Origin: an uncultured Rubrobacteraceae bacterium
Lineage (GTDB): Bacteria > Actinomycetota > Rubrobacteria > Rubrobacterales > Rubrobacteraceae
Length of the DNA: 41,245 bases
Assembly (NCBI GenBank): GCA_902806015.1
Contig: CADCUZ010000029.1
Location: 7,186 to 48,430 of the forward strand
Direction of reading: 5' to 3'
This document shows positions 35,030 through 41,245 of the stretch, one piece after another (the first letter of the stretch is position 1; each line of letters opens with the position of its first letter). Both the position numbers and the translations under genes were made by a program. Under the pieces are notes generated by a model that saw only the letters and a program-made list of their open reading frames with translations, did no database searches and had not been told where the DNA came from.

Positions 35030-36229
35030 GTGATAGCCGACGTCACCCGGTCTTTGGGGACCGACTACTACGTTCTGGACGACCTGTTCACGGACGAGGA
35101 GCGCGGGGTAAGGGACAGGGTGCGAGCGTTCGCGGACGCCGAGGTCATCCCGATCATCAACGACTACTGGGAGAAGGCCGAGTTCCCGTTCGAGCTGGTA
35201 CCCAAGGTGGCGGAGCTCGGGATCGCGGGCGGGGCCATAGAGGGCTACGGTTGCCCGGGGATGAGCCACGTGGCGGCCGGGCTCGTCGCGATAGAGATGT
35301 CGCGCGGGGACGGGAGCCTCAACACGTTCTTCGGGGTCCATTCGGGGCTGGCGATGGGGACCATCGCCATCTGCGGCTCGGAGGAGCAGAAGGAGCGTTG
35401 GCTGCCGCCGATGGCGCGGATGGAGAAGATCGGGGCCTGGGGCCTCACCGAGCCAGACCACGGCTCGGACTCCGTCATGCTGGAGACGACGGCCAGGCGC
35501 GACGGCGAGGATTGGGTCCTCAACGGCAAGAAGCGTTGGATCGGCAACGCCACCTTCGCCGACACCGTAATCATCTGGGCCCGAGACGTCGAGGACGGCC
35601 AGGTGAAGGGCTTCGTCCTGGAGAAGGACGAGAACGGGGAGCACCACCCCGGCTACACCACCGAGCTCATAAAGGGCAAGATGGGCAAGCGCGCCGTCTG
35701 GCAGCCTGACATCTTTCTCGAGGACGTGCGCGTCCCCGCGGCCAACAAGCTCGAGGGCGCCAACTCCTTCAAGGACACCAACAAGGTGCTAACGGCGACG
35801 CGGGGCGGGGTGGCGTGGGAGGCCATCGGGCACGCCATCGCCTCCTACGAGGCGGCGCTCCAGTACGCTAAGGAGCGGGTGCAGTTCGGCAAGCCCATAG
35901 CGAGCTTCCAGCTAATACAGAGCAAGCTCGCCAACATGCTCGCCGAGATCACCAACATGCAGCTCATGGTCTACCGGCTCTCCCAGCTCCAGGAGCAGGG
36001 CAAGATGACAGGCCCCATGGCCTCCCTCGCCAAGATGAACAACGCCAAAAAGGCCAAGCAGGTCTGCTCCGACGCCCGCGACATCATGGGCGGCAACGGC
36101 GTCCTCCTCGAGTACCACGTAGCCAGGCACCTCTCGGACATGGAGATCGTCTACACCTACGAGGGTACCGACACGATACAGTCGCTGATAGTCGGGCGCG
36201 ACGTGACGGGCATAAGCGCGTTTGTTTAG
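35030..36229 (+). CDS. Acyl-CoA dehydrogenase
   Basis: A 399-residue FAD-dependent acyl-CoA dehydrogenase of the glutaryl-CoA/isovaleryl-CoA dehydrogenase-like group. The FAD/substrate loop GAWGLTEPDHGSDSV, KKRWIGNATFADTVIIWAR, REVQF-type ERVQFGKPIASFQLIQSKLANM, and the catalytic base Glu378 in YTYEGTDTIQSLIVGRD are visible. It supplies the first step of beta-oxidation for the divergent fadN/fadA operon. GTG at 35030 with GGAGGAG about nine bases upstream. The TAG stop is inside heptad element 6 (unit TTAGC). No lysine-tryptophan decarboxylase features were assessed; substrate chain length cannot be told. Confidence 0.95.
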   Translation: MIADVTRSLGTDYYVLDDLFTDEERGVRDRVRAFADAEVIPIINDYWEKAEFPFELVPKVAELGIAGGAIEGYGCPGMSHVAAGLVAIEMSRGDGSLNTFFGVHSGLAMGTIAICGSEEQKERWLPPMARMEKIGAWGLTEPDHGSDSVMLETTARRDGEDWVLNGKKRWIGNATFADTVIIWARDVEDGQVKGFVLEKDENGEHHPGYTTELIKGKMGKRAVWQPDIFLEDVRVPAANKLEGANSFKDTNKVLTATRGGVAWEAIGHAIASYEAALQYAKERVQFGKPIASFQLIQSKLANMLAEITNMQLMVYRLSQLQEQGKMTGPMASLAKMNNAKKAKQVCSDARDIMGGNGVLLEYHVARHLSDMEIVYTYEGTDTIQSLIVGRDVTGISAFV

Positions 36230-36258
36230 CCGTCAGCATTCAGCCGTCGGCTTTCAGC
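36227..36258. repeat. Heptad-phased element 6, left arm (TCAGC type)
   Basis: Units TTAGC, TCAGC, TCAGC, TCGGC and TCAGC start at 36226, 36233, 36240, 36247 and 36254, exactly seven bases apart. The first unit contains the TAG stop (36227-36229) of the acyl-CoA dehydrogenase. The arm is complementary to the right arm at 36364: 19 of 21 bases pair between 36232-36252 and 36363-36383. Confidence 0.75.
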
Positions 36259-36296
36259 GATAACCTGGCAGGCACAAACCAGGCCACAAACCCCGG

Positions 36297-36327
36297 GCGC
36301 CGGTCGGATGAACCATCCGACCGGCGC
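36297..36327 (+). terminator. Perfect 13-bp hairpin after the acyl-CoA dehydrogenase gene
   Basis: GCGCCGGTCGGAT (36297-36309) and ATCCGACCGGCGC (36315-36327) are exact complements with loop GAACC. It is followed by TTCCGTCT, a weak U tail. It lies between the two heptad arms, 68 bp after the stop, and probably terminates the dehydrogenase transcript; it may also be part of a composite element. Confidence 0.65.
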
Positions 36328-36363
36328 TTCCGTCTGCCGGTACCGAGACGTCAGAGCCTGTAA

Positions 36364-36397
36364 GCTGACGGCTGAATGCTGATAGCTGACAGCTTGA
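36364..36397. repeat. Heptad-phased element 6, right arm (GCTGA type)
   Basis: GCTGA starts at 36364, 36371, 36378 and 36385, followed by GCTTGA at 36392, all seven bases apart. It is the inverted partner of the left arm at 36226. The whole structure, 36226-36397, spans the gap between the dehydrogenase and the MDR gene and ends 21 bp before that gene's ATG. Confidence 0.75.
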
Positions 36398-36418
36398 GGA
36401 CGACCGGAGGGAGGACGA

Positions 36419-37435
36419 ATGAAAGCCATTCGACTGCACGAGCTTGGCGGGCCGGAGAACCTCGTCTACGAGGACGTGCCCGACCCGGAGCCCGGCTCCG
36501 GCGAGGTGGTCGTCAGGGTCCGCGCGGCGGCGCTGAACCGGAGGGACGTCTTCGTGACGCGCGGGATGTACCCCGGGGCGAAGCCGGAGGCGCTTCCCGC
36601 CACGCTCGGGTCGGACGGCTCCGGGGAGGTCGTCGCGCGCAGCGAGGGCGCCGACGGACCGGATGAAGGGACCGAGGTCGTCATAAACCCGGCGCTGCAC
36701 TGGGGCGACGACCCCGCGGTGCCGGGCAAGGAGTACCGCATCCTCGGCCTGCCGGATGAGGGGACCTTCGCGCAGTTTGTGAAGGTCCCGGGGGACCACG
36801 TGTTTCCGAAGCCCTCCCACCTCACGCACGAGGAGGCGGCGGCGGCCCCGCTCGCGGGGCTCACGGCGTACCGGGCGCTCGTGACGCGGGGGCAGGTGCA
36901 GGAAGGGGAGACCGTCGTGATCCCGGGCGTCGGGGGTGGGGTGGCGACGTTTCTAGTCCAGATCGCCTCCGCGCTCGGGGCGCGGGTCTTCGTCACGAGC
37001 GGGGACGACGAGAAGATCGAGGCTGCCAAGAAGCTCGGCGCCGAGGACGGCGTCAACTACAACGCGGAGAACTGGTCCAAAGATCTCAAGGGCATGGCCG
37101 GGGGCGTTGACCTGTCGGTTGACTCCGTCGGGGGGTCCACGTTCGACGCCCTGCTCTCCCTTGCAAAGCCGGGGGGCCGCATCGTCTCCTTCGGGGCGAC
37201 GGCGGGGCCGGTCGAGAAGCTGGTGCTGCCCAAGATCTTCTTGAAGCACCTCACCGTCCTCGGCACCGCGATGGGCACGCCCGAGGAGTTCGGGGCGATG
37301 CTCGACCTCTACGGGGAGCGGGGCCTGCGGCCGACAATCAACGAGACGTTTCCTCTGGCGGAGGCGACGGCGGCGATGGGCCTCATGGAGGAAGGGTCCG
37401 GCGTCGGCAAGATCGTCCTCGACGTCCCGGCGTAG
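36419..37435 (+). CDS. MDR-superfamily oxidoreductase, quinone-oxidoreductase/enoyl-reductase type
   Basis: A 338-residue medium-chain dehydrogenase/reductase. The N-terminal GroES-like fold (KAIRLHELGGPENLVYEDVPDPEPGSGEVVVRVRAAALN) is followed by a Rossmann domain with GVGGGVATFLVQIASALGARVFVTSG (about 167-192). The lobe of four structural-zinc cysteines and the catalytic Cys/His set of zinc alcohol dehydrogenases are absent, so it is a zinc-free NADPH:quinone oxidoreductase or enoyl reductase. ATG at 36419 with GGAGGGAGG upstream. It is the first gene of a plus-strand operon with the ASCH and GNAT genes. The 20 bp before the ribosome site carry the end of heptad element 6. Confidence 0.93.
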   Translation: MKAIRLHELGGPENLVYEDVPDPEPGSGEVVVRVRAAALNRRDVFVTRGMYPGAKPEALPATLGSDGSGEVVARSEGADGPDEGTEVVINPALHWGDDPAVPGKEYRILGLPDEGTFAQFVKVPGDHVFPKPSHLTHEEAAAAPLAGLTAYRALVTRGQVQEGETVVIPGVGGGVATFLVQIASALGARVFVTSGDDEKIEAAKKLGAEDGVNYNAENWSKDLKGMAGGVDLSVDSVGGSTFDALLSLAKPGGRIVSFGATAGPVEKLVLPKIFLKHLTVLGTAMGTPEEFGAMLDLYGERGLRPTINETFPLAEATAAMGLMEEGSGVGKIVLDVPA

Positions 37436-37443
37436 ACGCGGCC

Positions 37444-37854
37444 ATGACGGAGTACAGGCTGGAGTTCGGGTGGGAAGGCGACGGCGGGCTAGGCGAGCGC
37501 CTGATCCGGGAGGTCATCGAAGGCGAGAAGACGGCAACCTGCGCCCCGAGATCTGACTACACCGAGGAGGAGCTCGCCGAGGTCGTGGCGAGCAAGGGGC
37601 AGGTCGTGGACGTCGTGGACGAGAACGACGAGCCACGGTGCCGCGTCAGGATGGTCGCCGTCTACGAGACCACCTTCGGCCTCCCCGCCCCCGGCGTCGT
37701 AAGGGGCGAGGGCTTCGGCGACGACGCCGAGGCGTTCAGACAGGACCACCGTGGGGCCTGGGCCGAGGAGATGGAAGAGGAGGGCAACCCGCTCTCCGAC
37801 GAGACGATACTCGTCGTCGAGGAGTTCGAGCTGGTAGAGGTGGTAGACGCGTAA
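37444..37854 (+). CDS. ASCH-domain protein
   Basis: A 136-residue ASCH domain protein, a small beta-barrel fold related to PUA and proposed to bind RNA or nucleotides. The diagnostic segment VIEGEKTATCAPRSDY (residues about 24-39) matches the GxKxxT/A motif. GQVVDVVDENDEPRCRVRMVAVYETTFG and WAEEMEEEGNPLSDETILVVEEFELVE follow as in the family. Related proteins hydrolyse N4-acetylcytidine (YqfB), but that activity is not implied. It starts 8 bp after the MDR gene, with no strong ribosome site, so is probably coupled. A GNAT gene follows 20 bp later. Confidence 0.9.
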   Translation: MTEYRLEFGWEGDGGLGERLIREVIEGEKTATCAPRSDYTEEELAEVVASKGQVVDVVDENDEPRCRVRMVAVYETTFGLPAPGVVRGEGFGDDAEAFRQDHRGAWAEEMEEEGNPLSDETILVVEEFELVEVVDA

Positions 37855-37874
37855 CCGCACAGAAGGAGGCCCGC

Positions 37875-38306
37875 ATGGAGAGCATCAGGGTCGTCTCGGA
37901 CCCCCGGGCGAGTTCCGCAGACATCGACTATGTCCGCGATGGGCTTTCGCTCTTCAACGTGGCGGCCACCGGGCACTCCTACTACAGCCCGCTCGCGATC
38001 TTTCTGAAGGACGGACGCGACGCGATTCTGGGCGGCGCGATCGGGCACGTCTGGGGAGGATGGCTGGACCTCTCCCTGCTCTGGGTCGCGGAGCCGCTCC
38101 GCGGGAAAGGCTACGGCAGGAAGCTGCTGGAGGCCGCCGAAGACGAGGCCAGATCCCAGGGCTGCGGGGGCGTTTTCCTGACGACCTTCAGCTTCCAGGC
38201 GCGCCCGTTCTACGAGCACCTCGGGTACGAGGTCGTCGCCGACATACCGGACTACCCCGCCGGCCACACCTTCCACGTCCTGAAGAAGAGCCTGCAAGGG
38301 GCTTGA
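37875..38306 (+). CDS. GNAT-family N-acetyltransferase
   Basis: A 143-residue GNAT acetyltransferase. The acetyl-CoA pyrophosphate loop LRGKGYGRKLLEAAEDEA (motif A, about 94-111) is clear, preceded by GHVWGGWLDLSLLWVAEP (strand 4), and followed by VFLTTFSFQARPFYEHLGYEVVADIPDYP (motif B). ATG at 37875 has AAGGAGG seven bases upstream. The stop (TGA) overlaps a TTG start of the next gene. The substrate is unknown; amines, aminoglycosides and protein N-termini are the usual possibilities. Confidence 0.92.
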   Translation: MESIRVVSDPRASSADIDYVRDGLSLFNVAATGHSYYSPLAIFLKDGRDAILGGAIGHVWGGWLDLSLLWVAEPLRGKGYGRKLLEAAEDEARSQGCGGVFLTTFSFQARPFYEHLGYEVVADIPDYPAGHTFHVLKKSLQGA

Positions 38307-39061
38307 GCATCGGGGAGCGCAGGGTGCCGTTCGAGACGACCGACCTGAAGCGACGGCCGGATCTCGTGCATCAGGTGCACCGCCTGGCCGGTGAGGGCTG
38401 GCCGTCCTTCCTGCTGCACGGCGACGTGACCCATTGGGAGAGGCTCTTCGACGAGTTCGCAGAATACCAGATCCTTTTCCACGATCCGGCGGGGGACGTG
38501 ATCTCGCTCGGGCACACCATCCCGTTCGTCTGGGACGGCACCCCGGACGACCTGCCGGACCGCATGGCGGGCCTCATGGACCGCGCGGTAGAAGACCGTC
38601 GCGGCGGCCGAGAGCCCAACGCGCTCTCGGCGCTCGCCGCCATAGTCTCCCCGGACCACCGAAGACGGAGCTTGAGCGCCGAGGTCCTGCGCGCCATGCG
38701 TTCGCTGGCCAGGGGGAAGAACCTCGCCTCCCTCGTCGCCCCCGTCCGCCCCACGCTCAAGGCCACGTACCCGCTGACGCCCTTCGAACGGTACGTCCGG
38801 TGGGAGCGGGACGACGGTTCGCCCTTCGACCCCTGGCTCCGCGTCCACCGCAGGCTGGGGGCAGAACCCCTGAAGTTGATGCCGGGGGCCCTCACCGTCA
38901 GCGGTACCGTCCCAGAATGGGAGGCGTGGACCGGCATCGCCTTCCCCGAAAGCGGCCTGTACGTCGTCCCCGGCGCGCTGCAACCCGTCACCATCGACCG
39001 CGAACGCGACCTCGGGCGCTACGACGACCCCAACATCTGGATGCGCCACCCGGATCCCTAG
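38303..39061 (+). CDS. Uncharacterised GNAT-fold-like protein
   Basis: A 252-residue protein with the conserved block YPLTPFERYVRWERDDGSPFDPWLRVHRRLGAEPLKLMPGAL, which I associate with a GNAT-like family of unknown function; the N-terminal half (LFHDPAGDVISLGHTIPFVWDG, DHRRRSLSAEVLRAM) is compatible with that fold. The C-terminus has WMRHPDP. TTG at 38303 overlaps the GNAT stop; GTG at 38324 with GGGGAG upstream is an equally good start. Both are in the same operon position. Its stop overlaps the stop of the convergent MBL gene by three bases within CTAG. Function is not assigned. Confidence 0.72.
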   Translation: MSIGERRVPFETTDLKRRPDLVHQVHRLAGEGWPSFLLHGDVTHWERLFDEFAEYQILFHDPAGDVISLGHTIPFVWDGTPDDLPDRMAGLMDRAVEDRRGGREPNALSALAAIVSPDHRRRSLSAEVLRAMRSLARGKNLASLVAPVRPTLKATYPLTPFERYVRWERDDGSPFDPWLRVHRRLGAEPLKLMPGALTVSGTVPEWEAWTGIAFPESGLYVVPGALQPVTIDRERDLGRYDDPNIWMRHPDP

Positions 39062-39927
39062 CGAGCCGGCACCTCGAACTCGTAGGTCTCTCCGTGCGCC
39101 AGGTAGCGGACCCGCCCCCCAAGGCCTGCGGCCTCCGCCGCCCGCTTGAAATCCTCCAGCGGAGACTTGAAGACCGTGTAGTCGTTGTAGTGGATCGGGA
39201 CGGCGGTCTTCGGGTCGATGATCCTCATCGCCTCGACGCCCTGGTCAGCGTCCATGGTGACGAGTATGCCGAGCACGCGCGTCCCGCCTAGGTGCAACAA
39301 CGCCAGGTCCACGTCGGGGAAGCGCCGCGGGATCTCGCGCAGCCGGTTGTGGATCAGAGTGTCCCCGCTTATGTACATCCGCAGGCGGGTCTCCCCACCG
39401 GTCCCGAACTCCAGCATGCTCCCCATCACCGGCGGCAGCACCGCGCCCAGGGGCCCGGGCCCGTGGGTCCCCGGCATCGCGGTCACCCGCACCCGGGACT
39501 CGCCCTTCTCCACGGTGAGCGGCTCCCACGTCTCTAGCGCCCGCGTCGTCGTGAAGCCCACCTTCCCCAGGTAGGAGGTCGCGTGGCGGGTCGAGACTAT
39601 CGGCGTCGCCTTGTTGAGCTTCCGCTGCGCGACGCGGTCGAAGTGGTCGCCGTGCAGGTGCGAGAGCAGCACGAAGTCCAGGGACGGCAGGTCTTCTATC
39701 TCGATAGCCGGGTTCGTCTGCCGCCTGGAGGTGAGCCCGTAGCCCAGGTGGACGTGGTCGCCGGCGTGCAAAAAGTTCGGGTCGGTCAGAATGGTGAACC
39801 CGGCGTACCGGATGATCACGGTAGCCGTCCCCACGAAGAACACCGAGCCCCGCCCGAGGTCCGGGTCGTCGTTCCTGCGGGGCAGGATCAGAGATTCCGC
39901 CTCACGCACGGGGTGCCCGGCCGCCAC
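39058..39927 (-). CDS. MBL-fold hydrolase, UlaG/NAPE-PLD-like
   Basis: A 289-residue beta-lactamase-2 type MBL protein. SHLHGDHFD gives His90, His92, Asp94 and His95. TRHATSYLG, PGTHGPG and YISGDTLIHN give further metal ligands, and IHYNDYTVFKSPLEDF carries the C-terminal His typical of UlaG/NAPE-PLD-like proteins. It has no signal peptide. Substrates in this subgroup include ascorbate lactone phosphate and N-acylethanolamine phospholipids; the one used here is not predictable. GTG start at 39927. It converges with the plus-strand operon and its stop overlaps that gene's stop in CTAG. Upstream spacing to the 40003 gene is 75 bp. Confidence 0.88.
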   Translation of the reverse strand: MAAGHPVREAESLILPRRNDDPDLGRGSVFFVGTATVIIRYAGFTILTDPNFLHAGDHVHLGYGLTSRRQTNPAIEIEDLPSLDFVLLSHLHGDHFDRVAQRKLNKATPIVSTRHATSYLGKVGFTTTRALETWEPLTVEKGESRVRVTAMPGTHGPGPLGAVLPPVMGSMLEFGTGGETRLRMYISGDTLIHNRLREIPRRFPDVDLALLHLGGTRVLGILVTMDADQGVEAMRIIDPKTAVPIHYNDYTVFKSPLEDFKRAAEAAGLGGRVRYLAHGETYEFEVPAR

Positions 39928-40002
39928 TAGGGTACCCCGCGCCCCCCCGATACCGGGCTACGTCTTTGGGTTCAGAGTCCACTCTCGCCTCCAGAGAACC
40001 GT

Positions 40003-40329
40003 CTAGTCATCGCCAGGGACATCACTCAACCTCAACCCCCACACCTTCCGGTACGTCTCCAGAACCTTCCGCCGCACCTCCCCCGGCAACTCCTCGAAGC
40101 CGACCTCGCCGCGAAGGAGCTTCGCAGGCGGCTTACCACGGCGCAACCCACCGTCGTTGCCCGATCTCCAAATCACCAGGTACGGGTACTCCCCCGGCTT
40201 CTTCAGGTCGAAGAGCCCCGTAAACATCGCCGTGTAACCCGCGCCGGACCCGCCGCCGCCCTCGTACAGTCAGACGTACCGCGGCCTGCCGGCAGGCAGC
40301 AACCTCTCTTCCTTGCTCTTCAAACCCAT
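40003..40329 (-). pseudogene. Uncharacterised 108-codon gene interrupted by an in-frame TGA
   Basis: One minus-strand frame starts with ATG at 40329 (MGLKSKEERLLPAGRPRYV), meets TGA at 40270-40272, and continues in frame as LYEGGGGSGAGYTAMFTGLFDLKK, then KKPGEYPYLVIWRSGNDGG to a stop at 40003. A CGA or CGG arginine codon would restore the frame, so a single C-to-T change is enough. The part after the TGA has a strong coding look (ELPGEVRRKVLETYRKVWGLRL), and an internal ATG at 40227 could give a 74-residue product. The family is unknown to me. Whether it is still expressed as a shorter protein is open. Confidence 0.6.
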
Positions 40330-40381
40330 ACCCCAAATTATCCACGCCCGACAAGGAGCAACCAGACGTGAGGAGCCGACG

Positions 40382-40656
40382 ATACACAATCGGCTCAAGG
40401 TGCTACGCGTGGAGCGGGGGATGTCGCGCCAGGAGCTGGCGGAGGCGTTGGGCATCAACTACCAGACCGTCGGCTACATCGAGCGGGGGATTACAACCCG
40501 AGTTTGGAGTTGGCGTTCAGGATCAGCGAGTTGTTCGGGCTTCCTATCGAGGCGGTCCTCTCGCGCGAGCCGTTCAGGCCGTCGAGCGAAGCGGTCTACG
40601 GCCCCGGGGTTGTGGGCAAGGATGCTTTGGGGGCGCGGAGTGAAGATCGGCCATGA
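40382..40656 (+). pseudogene. XRE-family HTH regulator with a one-base frameshift
   Basis: The helix-turn-helix NRLKVLRVERGMSRQELAEALGINYQTVGYIERG is clear. Right after ERG the frame is lost in a G run near 40490: one more G would give GDYNPSLELAFRISELFGLPIEAVLS, the usual C-terminal half of this small regulator family, to a TGA at 40654-40656. The expected start is also odd: the codon following GAGGAGCCGACG is ATA (40382) rather than ATG, and no ATG or GTG is present until inside the domain. The regulator would repress or activate the adjoining small membrane gene. Sequence error in a homopolymer is a serious alternative. Confidence 0.7.
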
Positions 40657-40813
40657 GCGCCCCGACGACGAGAAGGTCCCGCCGCACACGATGAGCCAGG
40701 GGCGCAGGCGCGCGCTGGTACCGATTATGCAACTGGGTATGGCCGCTTACAGCATCTCGCTGCCCGCTTCGGTGGTCGCCTGGACCGAACCGGACCCCGA
40801 ACCCGACGAGTAG
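40640..40813 (+). CDS. Small putative membrane protein paired with the XRE regulator
   Basis: A 57-residue frame from GTG at 40640, overlapping the XRE stop, to TAG at 40813. It has a basic/polar N-terminus (KIGHERPDDEKVPPHTMSQGRRR), one hydrophobic stretch (ALVPIMQLGMAAYSISLPASVVAW) and an acidic tail (TEPDPEPDE). The stretch could be a single membrane span. GGGGGCGCGGA lies upstream as a ribosome site. Small XRE regulators of this type are often followed by a membrane protein in the same operon, which fits. No family assignment. Confidence 0.5.
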   Translation: MKIGHERPDDEKVPPHTMSQGRRRALVPIMQLGMAAYSISLPASVVAWTEPDPEPDE

Positions 40814-41040
40814 TACTCTATCCCTACCAGATTGGTCGGGACGCCTACTCCCCATCGTGAGGCTTGATGAAGAAGGCCGGATCCTCGGTCCCCGAAGTGG
40901 CCCAATCGTTTTCGACCTTCCTGCTCGCGTCGTTGCAACCCGCCCCGAGCCTCTCTTCCGATACTCGCCCTGGCTCGCGCGCCTCTTCTCCGTCCCTGCC
41001 GTTCTCCCTCGTCATCCCGTACCCCTTCCCGTTGCACGAA
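40814..41040. other. Intergenic region between the XRE/membrane pair and aceA
   Basis: About 230 bp between convergent genes. Short open frames are present on both strands but have no ribosome site, conserved motif or plausible composition. No repeat or palindrome other than the terminal hairpin was seen. Confidence 0.5.
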
Positions 41041-41063
41041 GGGGGCCGGCAAACCCGGCCCCC
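41041..41063 (-). terminator. Terminator-like hairpin downstream of isocitrate lyase
   Basis: GGGGGCCGG and CCGGCCCCC are perfect 9-bp arms around the loop CAAAC (41041-41063). It lies about 30 bp after the stop of aceA on the minus strand; the tail beyond it is only weakly T-rich. Heptad element 7 lies between the stop and this hairpin. Confidence 0.6.
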
Positions 41064-41064
41064 T

Positions 41065-41096
41065 CCTGAAACCCGATGCCTGAAGCCCGGAGCCTA
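41065..41096. repeat. Heptad-phased element 7 (CCT/CCC type)
   Basis: CCT, CCC, CCT, CCC and CCT start at 41065, 41072, 41079, 41086 and 41093, exactly seven bases apart. On the minus strand the outer unit reads TAGG, whose TAG (41096-41094) is the aceA stop. It is a single arm abutting the terminator-like hairpin. Confidence 0.7.
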
Positions 41097-41245
41097 CTTA
41101 ACGAACTGCTCCTCCTCCGTCGAGCCGGTGAGGGCGGTGGTGGAGGCGGCGCCGCCGGCGACGACCTGGGCGACCTCGTCGAAGTAGCCGGCCCCGACCT
41201 CGCGCTGGTGCTTGGTGGCGGTGTAGCCGTACTTCTCGGCGTCGA
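41094..41245 (-). CDS. aceA: Isocitrate lyase, C-terminal end (5' part beyond window)
   Basis: The last 49 codons of isocitrate lyase, which splits isocitrate to glyoxylate and succinate in the glyoxylate bypass. The reading on the minus strand, [20 protein letters not shown] then [20 protein letters not shown] and STEEEQFVK, matches the family C-terminus, including the [14 protein letters not shown] helix. The stop TAG at 41094-41096 lies in heptad element 7. The glyoxylate bypass is needed to grow on acetyl-CoA from fatty acids, consistent with the beta-oxidation locus nearby. Confidence 0.95.
   Translation of the reverse strand, partial: DAEKYGYTATKHQREVGAGYFDEVAQVVAGGAASTTALTGSTEEEQFVK

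Noticed and set aside
32126..35647. A 1173-codon minus-strand frame including fadN
   Set aside because: The part above 34501 lies opposite or out of frame with padR and acyl-CoA dehydrogenase and has no homology; the FadN fold starts at 34501.
39947..39977. A possible eighth heptad element (GGGCTAC, then GGGTTCAG)
   Set aside because: Two units 13-14 bases apart with an unrecognisable middle; too weak to distinguish from chance.
2789..40272. TGA recoding (Trp or selenocysteine) to explain the interrupted genes
   Set aside because: The two TGA codons would need to mean Trp in one gene and Arg in the other, and TGA is a normal stop for other genes here (for example 4378 and 38304). No SECIS-like structure was seen.
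40864..41187. A 107-codon plus-strand frame beside aceA
   Set aside because: It runs into the coding strand complement of aceA, has no ribosome site and is Ser/Pro-rich low complexity.
1..41245. CRISPR arrays, tRNAs, rRNAs and insertion sequences
   Set aside because: Reading both strands showed no regularly spaced long identical repeats, no tRNA-like cloverleaf with CCA-end context, and no transposase-like protein. The heptad elements have far too short a period to be CRISPR.

Overview
The window is very GC-rich. Its gene content is that of a free-living, aerobic, heterotrophic Actinomycetota. The best guess is a Rubrobacter-like organism, judged from protein style, codon use, the frequency of GTG/TTG starts and a recognisable STAS remnant; this is an inference, not a database match. 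No tRNA, rRNA, insertion sequence, phage gene or CRISPR array was seen.

Positions 1-11.9 kb form a carbohydrate island, mostly on the minus strand. It holds a GH4 glycosidase (cut by the left edge), a DUF624 membrane protein, five Gfo/Idh/MocA sugar dehydrogenases (one broken), two xylose-isomerase-like TIM-barrel proteins, two ThuA-domain proteins (one broken) and an aldo/keto reductase. Positions 11.9-12.6 kb are a graveyard with remnants of a 3D-domain protein and a STAS protein. From 12.6 to 18.3 kb there is a conserved small gene, two more aldo/keto reductases and a GH38 alpha-mannosidase.

Positions 18.4-28.9 kb are mixed. They hold an acyl-CoA synthetase, a collapsed Hen1/Pnkp RNA-repair locus (the two genes are fused by a deletion and carry further lesions), an enoyl-CoA hydratase, an APH(6)-like kinase, a ClpS-like adaptor, a PQQ-type sugar dehydrogenase lipoprotein, a fourth aldo/keto reductase, a polytopic membrane protein and a haemolysin-III family protein.

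Positions 28.3-36.2 kb are a beta-oxidation locus. A minus-strand operon runs padR-fadN-fadA-alpha/beta hydrolase-MBL hydrolase-hlyIII. A divergent acyl-CoA dehydrogenase faces it, and the shared promoter contains a likely PadR operator. From 36.4 to 39.1 kb a plus-strand operon encodes a quinone-oxidoreductase-type MDR, an ASCH protein and two GNAT-like proteins. The right end has an MBL protein, a small gene with an in-frame TGA, a frameshifted XRE regulator with a small membrane protein, and the 3' end of isocitrate lyase.

The most unusual signal is a family of intergenic elements built on a 7-bp period. Units are AGGnnnn/CCTnnnn in one subtype and TCAGCnn/GCTGAnn in the other, usually in inverted arms. 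They occur at seven loci, and at five of them the neighbouring gene's TAG stop codon lies inside or directly against the element. The second theme is the density of broken genes (idh, thuA, hen1, pnkp, xre, the 108-codon gene, STAS, 3D). Some lesions are homopolymer indels that could be sequence errors; the nonsense codons and the multi-kb fusion are harder to explain that way.
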